A stretch of DNA of 64,000 bases from Datisca glomerata (Eukaryota > Streptophyta > Magnoliopsida > Cucurbitales > Datiscaceae): the NCBI GenBank assembly GCA_003255025.1, contig QANY01011973.1:240920-304919 (forward strand), written 5' to 3'. The position numbers and the translations under genes are program-made. A model generated the notes under the pieces. The model was not told where the DNA came from. It saw nothing but the letters and a program-made list of their open reading frames with translations, and did not search any database. This document shows, piece by piece, positions 1-9,925 of the stretch. Within the stretch, counting starts at the first letter, position 1, and the number at the start of each line of letters is the position of its first letter.

Positions 1-298
1 ATTGTAGCTTTGAAGAACCCAGTAGACATTATCATGGTCTCTGTTCTGCCAGTGTACTCCAGAGACATTGGGAAACAAACATTAAAGAAATTGTAGAGGG
101 GGATCTATGTGTTTATTACCGAACTGAAGAATTACACTGTTTAGAGCCAAAACCGTTTAAAATGCCTGCTGAAGCCAAACGGTGCCGTTTCTTTCTTAAC
201 TATCCAAAGAAAAACTGAAGAAAATGGAAATGGACTGAAGCCCCAGTACCAGGTCAGTTTGCTGTATTCCTCTAGAGAGAGAGAGAGAGAGGGAGAGA

Positions 299-352
<54 letters not shown>
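1..352. promoter_or_regulatory. Upstream region of the 353-3008 gene with a (GA)n tract
   Basis: This stretch has no convincing coding sequence. Positions 274-351 are an almost pure GA dinucleotide tract with two GG interruptions, and it ends one base before the predicted start codon. The tract therefore probably lies in the 5' leader. GA tracts of this kind are known targets of plant BBR/BPC (GAGA-binding) proteins. The frames that run through it are low-complexity Ser/Leu or Arg/Glu readings of the repeat, not genes. Confidence 0.5.
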
Positions 353-355
<3 letters not shown>

Positions 356-1718
356 AAGGTGGCACCGAACGTAGTAGTCCTTTTACGAGACTCGGAGGGA
401 TTTTCCTCAGCAATTTACGGAGCTCTCCGCCCGAACTCCTCCTCCATCCCTGCCCTGCGGTGAGTCTCTCTCCATCCGTCTGAAACCGATTAATTGTAGT
501 TTTTTATGAACCAACTAATGGGTTACTTGCCTTTGATCTTGCTTGTGTCAGAGAAGAGTCATTTGAGCTTTCACTGAATCATTACGGCATCAAAGACCAC
601 AAAGCCTCCGGCAGCGTCACTCACTATCTCGACGACAAGGGTCTTTTTCAAGTACTTCCGTTATTCAGCTACTTTGCAGCATTTTCGTAGTTTTCTAAGC
701 GATTTCCTGTAAATTCTTAGGCACTTAGGTAGTGATGGTGATAACTAAGTGTGGCTATTAAAAGAATTTTCTCTTAACCAAGAATAGTGTGGTATGGTAG
801 TTATCTTTTGTGTTATTTAGCCTAGGCCATCGGTTTTGACATAATCCAATGCCGAATCACTGTGGTGGTAAGGGGAGATTGGGTATTTTGATTTTTCTTT
901 ATGTTGAATGCGTGAAGAAAGACTCGTTAATCTCTTATCTTCTTCATTACGGATAACAATGCCAATTTCTTTTTGACATTTTTCGATGAATAATGGGATT
1001 ATTGACATAGATTGACTGGAGAAAGCTGCAAGCTGCTTATGGATCTGGTTTCGTCCTTTCTTTGGGCTTCACTGGTTCATGCTTAGATATTAGGTTATTA
1101 GTAATCACCAACGGAAGTCTTGTCTTGTCTATTGCAAAGACAGAGATTTTGCTGTCCTTTAAAGGCTTAGCTGAAAGAGAATCCGGTACTTCTTGGTCAT
1201 TGATTTCTGAATAGGACGGATAAAAAAATGGATATCTGAATAGGACGGACCGTCCATTCAAAGAGAACAGAAAACTAATAGCTACTTCAGATGGCAGATG
1301 CTGAGTTATGCAAGGGAGTTCTCGTAATTGAGTTCTACAGTTACACTAAACCCATATCTCGCGTTAGTTCGATTCCATATGTCAAAGCTTCCGAGGCATG
1401 TTATATTGTGTGAAAAAATCGTAGCTCCTGGTATAGTAACTTTAATAGAATGTTAGTACCTTTGATATAGATCAGTCGAAGATTTGAATCCATCAATTAG
1501 ACGTCTATTTAGCCAATTGTACTAATGACTTGAGAAGTTCATACAGTGGTATTCCACTTTTGATAAGTTGAAGATAAGAAAACAAAATATCTATGAACTA
1601 TAGAATTTAGAAGGACTTTGTGATAGTGATTCCTCATTAACCATGACAGTTTTGTTCCTCTGTCCGAAGGAGAAGAGACCGACAGTGATCTTCTACAAGA
1701 TTATGTTGCCTTTGTTAG

Positions 1719-1760
<42 letters not shown>

Positions 1761-3008
1761 CATCACTCCATCTAGTCCTTATTGACCTTGCAGACTAAAT
1801 GAAATATTTCTTAAACTTCAGAATTTATTCATGAGACGATGGCTGAGTGATATTCTTTGTAATCTATTTTTCCTTTAATTTAGGTGTCAGTGTTGCTTCT
1901 GCAAAATTACGAACCTCCGATCTTGGCATGTGCTGTAAATGAAGTACTCACACAAATAGCTGGAGAAGATTCATCGTCTTTCCCAATGCCCACATTAGTG
2001 GTCCCATTTGTTGTTGCAACCTCAAAGCTCAAATGGGAAAGGAAAAATTTCACAAAGAATGAGGTCAAAGATTTGCTTTACGGTATGCAGATAGGTCAAG
2101 AAACAGGCATAACGCATGACATGGCTGCTAAAACCCAGAAACTACCGAAGTCATTGCAGATCCATGATGAACCATTAGCTTGTTTTCATCACTTATTGCG
2201 TGTCTTGAACTTGCCAGCTTTTGTTATTGTCGGGCAAATACGCCGAAGTCTTAATGATAAAACATCAGGAGAAGAGCTCCAGGTAACTGTTTTCGTGTTG
2301 CTTCTCTAATGCAGTTGTTGTAGTTGGATTTACGCACTACCTATACTATACTATGAAGTTATGAAATAATAAACCTGTGAAGGATAATATAGCTTTCTCT
2401 GCCTCTAATCCCTTTTTGAAGTTTTGGTTCTACTTCCACAAGTTGTACTTACTGATATTGTATTTGAAGTAGTTGTTTGAATTCTTTATAATATGGAACT
2501 TAAACAAGTTCTTGCAACCCGTAAAAATGGAGCTTTGGATGTAGGAGCTGTTCTTATATCGCCTAAGGGGTTTGAATTATCCCCCCATGCGATCGTATTT
2601 CGCCTGAGATTAAAGAAAAGAAAGGCAATCTGTCTTTCAGAGCTATCATCTCACTAAATTATTCTGGTAATAGGTCATGTTCATGGTCAGAAATTGACTG
2701 AAGTGACCTTTCCTACTCTTTCCCCAGACCCCGTTACGAAGAAAGATGTTCACTCCTTAAAATATTCCGTATATGTAGGCGGGGACAGGGGAAGGGGTCA
2801 GATTTATCCAGACGTTCACAGTTTTTCTTTCAATTATATTGTATATTCTAACCCCCAATTCTCTGTGGTTTGTGGCCAGACACTTCATGAGATAGGCGAG
2901 CTTCTAGCAAGCTCCTTGAGCCTACGGTTTTCAAGTCACAGCATCGTTTGGAGTCCATCTGAAACATCAAAAGGTAGCGAAGAGCCATGGCGTGCACTAT
3001 ACGGTTAA
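353..3008 (+). CDS. Conserved plant protein of unknown function, four exons, 244 aa
   Basis: The model has exons 353-459, 552-651, 1884-2282 and 2880-3008. All junctions are GT-AG, the phases agree, and the stop is TAA at 3006-3008. The start is the ATG directly after the GA tract, giving the N-terminus [17 protein letters not shown]. Exon 3 carries most of the protein, including [17 protein letters not shown], a hydrophobic PTLVVPFVV strand and [20 protein letters not shown]. The C-terminus ends [10 protein letters not shown] see no signal peptide, membrane helix or catalytic motif. The pattern of short hydrophobic strands with an acidic C-terminal half vaguely recalls proteasome-assembly-chaperone proteins of the PAC1 type, but that is a guess. 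I recognise this as a protein conserved among plants without a firm function. Intron 2 (652-1883) contains an (AT)n tract. Gene structure is well supported; function is not. Confidence 0.7.
1722..1758. repeat. (AT)n microsatellite
   Basis: About 18 uninterrupted AT units lie inside intron 2 of the unknown gene at 353-3008. The tract is likely length-polymorphic and self-complementary. Confidence 0.9.
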
Positions 3009-4265
3009 AGCTTCGTGCTTACGCAAGAAAATTTTCAACGTGTGGCTAATCAGTTGGTGCTATTGAAAAGATTCTTGACTGTTAACATTCGTTGACTGAT
3101 TTACTTTGTGTTGTGTTCTTTTTTATATGTTTTTGGCTAGTATGTTTGATTCATGGAGGAAAATGTATGTTGTTTTTGGAGAAAAGGCATTACTATCAGG
3201 TCAATGGCGACGTTTCCATCAAGTTTTGCATAATCGAATACATCTTATAGTGAAAGTTGTTTGCTTAACAGAGTGGGATGAATGCTTAGAGAAGAAAGAA
3301 AAGAGAGTATTCTAAGTAGCTATTATGTTGCAACATCATTGCTTCATCCGAGAAATGTTACATGCTTAATGGTATTAAAAAAAGTAAACAAATCCCCTCA
3401 GTTTGAGATCCAATGTGAAGAGATCTGTTCACAGACTCTGATCTGAAGATACGTTGAATACGAAGACCAAAAAAATTAGAGTTTGATGTGATGTTTTTTT
3501 GTCAAACGTGGGTTGTCCCTCATTTTGAGATCCAATGTGAGGAGACCTGTTGAGAGGCACAAATCTTTTGAACATGGTGAGAGAAAAAAAATAGAATTTT
3601 ATGTTCTTGTAATCTAAATTTGCTTGTCCCAACGGACGGCCTAAATGTCTTTCTAGCCACTTTCCTTGCTTCACCTCACCGACGAGTGGTCTTATTGGCC
3701 AAGTCATTAAGGAAATGAAGCTATAACGGTTGTTCTTTTTTGGTTGCCTACTCGTCAAGTGAATCCTCACTCAGCGAAGACCAGAACCGATTCAATCAAT
3801 TTCAACAAATACAACTTCGTCCAATTGACTGCAATCCTATCTAGCGTAGCGAGAGGAAGATGACGAATGAAGTTATAGCTGTGATTAATGGGACAAAGAC
3901 ACACGTGGATTAATATAATTATTGGTAGCATCATATTGAAGGTCCGAAAGAATACTTAGCCTACATTAGTAGTAAACGACTAAGTTAGCCTAGCATACCT
4001 TACTAACAATATCAAATGTTATTCATATTTTGACATTTCTAATTTTTCCAGTTTCAGCCTCGATTAGCAAAAAGCCATAAAAACTTTCTCCTATGAATCA
4101 AGAATTGAAATAATAGGTGATGCTTGGTTATAAATTTGAATATGTTATTTTATGTTTGAATTAGGAGGGGACTCGGTTCCATAACAAATTTAAAAACTCG
4201 AAGTATTTCACAATTACATATGTTTGAAAATAATATTACATTACTTTAAAGGAGATAAATTATTT
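3009..4265. other. Intergenic: 3' flank and unassigned DNA
   Basis: This follows the stop codon of the unknown gene and has no supported gene. A direct repeat of about 34 bases with a few mismatches occurs at 3397-3430 and 3518-3551. Both copies contain the core TTTGAGATCCAATGTGA. The minus-strand frame at 3429-3770 overlaps this repeat and has no recognisable domain. Nothing else stands out. Confidence 0.5.
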
Positions 4266-4430
4266 GGATAATTCTACACCGACCAAGTTATTAATCAAGT
4301 GATGTGTGGATCATTAATAGGTTAATGTGTTTTCAATATTTAAAATGATTTGACAAACTAATACATTAATGATTGACACTACATTGATCATTTAAAACTT
4401 GATTAATAACTTAGTCGATATAATTTACTC
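4266..4430. mobile_element. Candidate MITE with imperfect inverted ends
   Basis: The motif AAGTTATTAATCAAG at 4284-4299 is matched in inverted orientation by CTTGATTAATAACTT at 4398-4412. The match continues imperfectly outward for about 15 more bases through a CGAC core. The interior is AT-rich and partly self-complementary, and no coding capacity is present. Size and terminal inverted repeats fit a miniature inverted-repeat element. I could not define a target-site duplication, so the family is open. Confidence 0.55.
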
Positions 4431-5292
4431 AATTAAATTATACTTCAAAATAAATAAATTTCTTACACATACCTAAGTAAAATTCTAAGGGACCCACCGA
4501 CATAGTACTACAAGTACCACAAATGTATGGTGAGGCATCCTAGATACATTAAATACACTGAAACAATGAATTATCTCAAATATGTTACAAGTTTCTCAAA
4601 GAAGTCTCGATACTGTAGCGTGTTCGGTATTAAAGAAGAACCCAATATTCACATACAAATAAGAAATTGTATTTTTCATGAATTTATATTTCACCATGGG
4701 GCTACTTAACATCATTTCGCAATTATGTCTGTTATAACAGTTGAAGGAGCGAAAGCTTTCCCCCATAAACCCTTTTCCTATTCCTATTTTCATTTATCAT
4801 CTTTCTTCTCTCCTCTTCTCTCTTTTTTTATTTTTCTTCCATTTTTCCGCCTCCTGTTTCCTGTACTATATTTCTTCGCCATTCAAATTTCTAACATTCA
4901 TTTTTTTTATCTATCTTCTAAGAAAAAAGAAACAGCAAAGAAATTAAAATCTTGATTCTTTTAAAAAGAAAACTCATAAAATATTGAGAAAAACATATAA
5001 AACTAAGAAGAACGTATAGGAAAAAAAGATTATATAACAAAAGTCTGATACTCAAATATTTTTTCATATGTTGAAGTAAACAAAAAAAACTTACTTATTT
5101 GTTCCCCATTCTTCTGCCTCTTCACTCCCTTCTCATTTTTCCTTATTCCTTTTGTAGACCATCAAGATTTGGTTTTCATCCATGGTTCTAAATTTACGGT
5201 AATTTTCCTCCTAATTTGGTGGAAGTTTTTGTTTAATTGTTTTTTTTCATAAGGTGGACTAACCTTAGGGGAAAAACATCATATAAAATAAC
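4431..5292. other. Intergenic, AT-rich with a pyrimidine-rich patch
   Basis: No gene is supported here. Positions about 4790-4900 are CT-rich and produce two overlapping low-complexity frames. The segment ends with ATAAC at 5288-5292, which abuts the Gypsy-like LTR and may be half of its target-site duplication. Confidence 0.5.
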
Positions 5293-6058
5293 TGTTATGA
5301 GTGTTTTTTCGACCACCAACGACGCAATGATGCGTGTCGCATCTCAATTGAGGAACTCATCATTGAGAAACTTCCAAAAGAAGAAAGCCGACCTCATCTG
5401 GTCAGACATCATATAGCCCGTGCCACATAGACCCGAGCTCAGGAAAAATCAGGAGTAAGGCTAAGATTCAACAAAAAGAGCTTGGGAAACTCCCGAGCGC
5501 AAGGTCATCATTGCCCACCGCAAGTAGCGCCCAACATGTCTCATCATCATGACTAAGTGTCAGGATAACCTCTAAATAGTCGTGTCGTAATTAAATGTTT
5601 ATAACTTTATGTCAAGATCGCATCCCTTCCATTTAATCGATGATCGACGACGACAAGCTTCGTGTTTTGTGAAGCTTTTCCACACGCCTCCAAGAGCCTT
5701 ATTCGACACGCTTCCTCCCACCAAGAAGACTCAAGTATAAATACTCCTACCAATCGACATAAAATGTATGTCTTCTTTCCCTACAAAAAACTATGCCAAA
5801 ATATCGACAAATGACTGATTTAGGCATCAGAAGTCTTTAGGCGGGGCAACCACCCCCGATTCCTCGCATTTAGGGTTCATTGTCTATGTTTTGCAGACAT
5901 TGAGGCCGAGAGGAGCTCCATTCAGGAAGGAGAGTACACTCACCAACCAGGAAGAAGAACTCGTATAATGTCACTCCGACAGATTCCTCCGGTTATAAGG
6001 ACCCCGCGCTTAGCACGAAACAACAACATATGTGTTGTGAAAGTTTTTGACTAAAATA
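5293..6058 (+). repeat. 5' LTR of the outer Gypsy-like element
   Basis: This 766-bp block begins TGTTATGAG and is repeated in the same orientation at 24921-25642. It has a TATA-like TATAAATA at about 5735-5742, and a primer-binding-like TGGCGTTGTCTGTGGGGA follows at 6061. That sequence resembles the TGGCG start seen just inside the 5' LTR of Tat/Ogre-type Gypsy elements. Flanks ATAAC (5288-5292) and ATCAC (25643-25647) match at four of five bases, plausibly an aged target-site duplication. Compared with the 3' copy it keeps about 42 extra bases near 5836-5880. Confidence 0.85.
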
Positions 6059-6429
6059 GTTGGCGTTGTCTGTGGGGATGATTATAAAGTCATCCCCGTC
6101 GAAGCATTATGGGCAATTTCTCTTCCTGCAAAGAGAAAATGGGCCCAACTTTCTATGTCGATGAAACTCGGTACGAAGAGGTAGAATAGTATGTCTCCCC
6201 GCTGGAGAATGAACCTCCTAATCCTATCTCCCTTAGGACTATCCAACAAAGGAAGAAAAGTGTTGGAATCACGGCGTGCGCAGCGGAGACGGTTTGGTTT
6301 AAAAAAAAGTTATTGATCGGAAAATAATTACAACGCCACATGTTCCAAAAAATAAATTTTCTCATGCGATCCGTTATATATCTATACATTAAATCATAGA
6401 TATATGAAGAAAGGAATTATACCACTTAC

Positions 6430-7007
6430 GTAATATCCTGACCCAAAGTAAATGGGTATTTTTATAAAATTGATTTAAAAGAAATGTGATTTTAAAAAGG
6501 AACAATTTGTAATTTTTAATTAGGTATAATTTATTTTAAAGTTTGATTTTTAAATTTTAAAAGGGTTTTAGTATATAATTTTAAAACTCACTCACACTGC
6601 AAATACATTCAAAGTCAACCCTAGTCTTATTTTTGGTTTAATTCGACAATTCATCTCTCCTTTTAAAACACTCACTCACACCATATAAATATTACACCCA
6701 AGTGTAACCTCCGTCATCCCCCACTTCTAATTCACGAACTCTCTCCCGTGTAACTGCTATTCAACCCATTTCCCTCTTCTTAATCTTCGCTTTCATTCTG
6801 TACTCCCTATTCTTCAGCTTTTCCTTGCAGTCTTCAATCTCAGGTTGTGGTAAGCTTCTTGATTCTTTCCTTCTTCTTTTTATTTTTCTTCTTCTTTTTC
6901 TCTCTATATCTAACCTAATTAATTACCCATGGTTTCAATCCCAGGATAAACCCAAATTGGCAAAAAGTCCCTTTCTCCCTCTTTTTGTCTTCGTTCTCTA
7001 TCCCTCA
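6430..7007. mobile_element. Left part of the inverted-repeat element inserted in the solo LTR
   Basis: The Copia LTR stops at about 6429, and GTAATATCCTGACCC follows. This resembles the terminal TGTAACG/CCTGA motif of the palindromic element at 16343-20779. Further in, the motif AACTCACTCACACC plus a TATA-like ATATAAATATT at about 6580-6695 resembles the reverse complement of the central loop of that element (about 18690-18740). The segment is then CT-rich until the Gypsy LTR at 7008. I read it as part of the same family, but its right-hand partner is not resolved. Confidence 0.45.
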
Positions 7008-7528
7008 TGTAAAGGAATTTTTTCCTCGCACTAGAAAATAATGAGAGCAAAAAGAATAAGCACGAAAGTGAGTAAAATTTTGCTGGCTTGAATTCAATAT
7101 CTTCTTTTGTTTACAATTCGTCCTATATTTTTAGGCTTATATTATAACTAAATTTCTGAAATACATCAAGAATAAATGAAATATTCTAAAAGATGAAGCT
7201 TATCTTCTGAGATTTACTTCCTATTTTAGGTTAATAAATGAGTCTTGCTTATAAATACCAACATATATTTAAATTTGAGTCGTTGAATGTAGTGTGATGA
7301 ATCTAATGATCGTGATTATCATGGCTTGCTTTGATTGGTTTCTATGGCTTGTGTGGCTTCCTAGGTGACTCTTGTACTTCCACGTTTTGCCTCAGTAACT
7401 CTAGATAAGCCTCTTCAAATCTGTCAACATTGCGAATTCGGTTATTCCCCATCATGCTTTCGTGGCATCAACTTTAATTATTTTTCTTTTCTGCTGACGT
7501 GGTTGAATATTGAAATTATTCATGTTCA
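7008..7528 (-). repeat. 3' LTR of the inner Tat-type Gypsy element (minus strand)
   Basis: This 521-bp block is repeated in the same orientation at 15723-16205. On the minus strand the LTR starts TGAACATGAAT at 7528 and ends ...TTTACA at 7008. Just inside it (7529-7545) the minus strand has a purine-rich GGAGGTAAA, a plausible polypurine tract, which fixes this copy as the 3' LTR. The two copies differ by many substitutions and short indels, so the insertion is old. Confidence 0.8.
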
Positions 7529-8050
7529 TTTACCTCCATAACACTTAATGAGGTTTCTCATCATTAGGGTGTAATAATTTGATTTCTTTATTCTGATACT
7601 AGATATGTGGGCGCCACCATTTCTTAGGGTAACCTATGAATGATCTTTTGACAACTATTTTCTCATTTTCTTACCTTATTCATTGGAACCTGCAATTATA
7701 ATATTATACAAGACATAACTATAATTAAATATTAATAATTACTTTATTAGTCTGGACACGTAAATTCACATTTTTCTGTTCTCCTTGATCTATTCTGATT
7801 CTTCGATTTCATGTTCATTCTGATGTTTAGACTCTCCTTATTCATTTCTTTTGTCACTTCCACTCCCGTACTCAGACTTAATGGTTATTATTTAACTTTT
7901 ATAATTTTTTCGTATCCGAAACCGAAAGAAATTCATATTTTCCCTTTCATTTTATTCACTTTCTTTTCTTCTTCTTCGTAAGTCTTCTGACTTCTCTAAT
8001 CCTCTTCTCTTTTTATTTTCTGTTAGTAATTTCAGCAGGCATGGATCAGG

Positions 8051-8825
8051 GTGGAGTTGAATTTAATTGTTCCTCTAGTTAGAAACTTGGCTGAGCTTAG
8101 GGAGTTTCTTTCTATCTTTCATGACGCATTTCCTTCTCATTTTGTAGTTGGTTTAGGCGAGAGTAAGCACCCAGGTCATCCTTGTAGACCTCCATACCAA
8201 ATAACCTTAAGTCTTATGTATATTACTTTGGGCCTTAGACTTTCTTTCTCCCCATTTTTCCAAGAATTCTTCCATTGGTGTGGCCTTGCCCCTTCTCAAT
8301 TTACTCTCAGCACCTATAGGATCCTCCTCCGCTTTGAGGCTTTGAATAGGAGATTTGGTTTGTATTTAGGAATCGACGAATTAAGATGTTGTTATGTAAT
8401 TAAACTTAGGGATGAGATTTACTATATTTCCAATCAGACTTCAGAAAAGAGATGGCCAATGGTCACCAGTATTCCCCCGGGTGATAAAAACTAGGAGAGG
8501 CATGTCTTTGTGATTAGTGGGATTTGGGGTGGTGATGGCCGCTGGAGAATTCCCAAGAATTGGGGGACTTTCAGTAAGTAGTCAGAGCCTCATTTCACAA
8601 CTCTGTTTCTTTTTTAAAGTTACCATTGTTACTTGTTTTTTCTTGTTTTTATTGATTCTCTCTTTTTCTGCAGATAAACTTAAGAACATGAAGCTTTACA
8701 TAACCGAGGAGATTGAAAAAAAGCTAATCCTCCCCTTTTGTTGCCAGTACAGAAAGTGGTTTAAGCTCCTAGACCCGAGTGGTGACGTCACACTTGTCTA
8801 CAACAAATTCATATTAGAATCATAA
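8051..8825 (+). pseudogene. Antisense additional ORF of the Tat element, putative gypsy-type transposon family
   Basis: Exon 1 (8051-8573) reads through HPGHPCRPPYQITLSLMY, GLRLSFSPFFQEFFHWCGLA and PSQFTLSTYRILL. This is the pattern I associate with the plant 'putative gypsy type transposon' domain (Transposase_28 in Pfam). A TAG at 8492-8494 sits where relatives usually have a tryptophan codon; the frame then continues ERHVFVISGIWGGDGRWRIP. A GTAAGT donor at 8574 and a CTGCAG acceptor ending at 8673 restore phase into a second exon ending at the TAA at 8823-8825. It lies opposite the pol genes. Its role in the element is unknown. The start codon is not clear. Confidence 0.65.
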
Positions 8826-9575
8826 TGTGCTAATACAACCTCATAAAGCAAGTTTTGTAATGTCAGTGTTCTTATGAATTTCAAATTTGTAATCCTTCAC
8901 AATCAAACATGCTCAATTATCTCCTCATTAGACCTGATCAGACATGCAGGCGTCTAAAACACAGAAAAAAATCACAAAATCAGACATGTATATAGAGTAA
9001 AACTCACTGTGAAATATATGGGGCATAATCGAGCTCTGGCACTAGAAAATTAGAAACTTAGCCAACAAGCTAGGTTTGACAGATGACTCTATAATCAAGA
9101 GTGGTTCACCTCAGGACATATGCATTACGGAGCTCAAGGTTGAGCTCACAGGGTTGAGTCATTGTAGAATCACCTTAGAGACAGAGATTTGAGCACGGAG
9201 ACCTGAGTGAGCGAGAGAAAAAGGGAGATGGAGAGATAAGACACCTGAGAAAGAGAGAGAGATGAATAGAAGAATCAAGATCCAGAGATCTCTTTTAATT
9301 TTCTTTGTCAAAACTATTGAATTTTAAATAGGCGCGGGTTTTGTCTTTTTAAAACTTGGGTCACGCCTTTTCACTTTAGGACTGGATGTTGTCCTTCATT
9401 GCTATAAAATCTTTAATATATATATATATATATATATATTAAATTTTGGGTATGAATACCTCTTATTATGTCAAGTGTCCTTGCCCAATTTTGCCATCTC
9501 CATTAAAATTTATGAGTTTAACGTTACGTGTGTTGAACGTGTCATTTATAATTAGTATCAATGTAATTTATGACT
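8826..9575. other. Non-coding part of the Tat element
   Basis: This 750-bp stretch between the antisense ORF and the Helitron scrap has no supported gene. It contains an (AT)n tract at about 9415-9439 and a purine-rich GA patch at about 9210-9265. It may include small unrecognised insertions. Confidence 0.4.
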
Positions 9576-9832
9576 TTAAATCATTGAATTTATAGTATCA
9601 TCATATACAACAAAGTTATAGATAAATAACATCTTATTATATGAGTACTTCTTTATATACAATATTTTTTGTGTATGACGATCCTCTGGTTTCACTAAAA
9701 TCTTTGTTGTCTCCACTGAAATTCCTCTTGAAATCGCTACATACGATTGTCTATGAGAGAAAAGATGTTGAGGGATATGCACTCCAACATAAGGGATTGT
9801 CTGTTCCTAAGCCTTATTGATGGTCATTGCAA
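9576..9832 (-). pseudogene. C-terminal scrap of a Helitron/PIF1-type helicase
   Basis: On the minus strand the frame reads FAMTINKA, a stop, then QTIPYVGVHIPQHLFSH, RQSYVAISRGIS and TTKILVKPE. This is the conserved end of the PIF1-like helicase carried by plant Helitrons, which normally reads INKAQGQTIP...FSHGQLYVALSR. Only about 80 residues remain and an in-frame TAG replaces a glutamine codon. The scrap sits between the integrase stop (9926) and the antisense ORF of the Tat element, so it was captured by, or inserted into, that element. No Helitron end (TC...CTRR with hairpin) was found around it. Confidence 0.75.
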
Positions 9833-9925
9833 ATAGAAGAGTTAGAGAGTTGACACAAGAGTTTTTTACGTGGAAAACCCTTGCGGGAAAAAAACCACGT
9901 GAAAATATTCACTATAAAATTATAA

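Noticed and set aside
141..483. Open frames through the GA tract on both strands
   Set aside because: They owe their length to the dinucleotide repeat; the supported coding start is at 353.
3429..3770. Minus-strand frame of 113 codons
   Set aside because: No recognisable domain, overlaps a direct repeat, and has no splice or promoter support.
7605..7620. GGGCGCCACCA read as a primer-binding site (TGGTGGCGCCC) on the minus strand
   Set aside because: It lies next to the 3' LTR of the Tat element, not the 5' LTR, and is about 80 bp away from the LTR edge. The match is probably chance.
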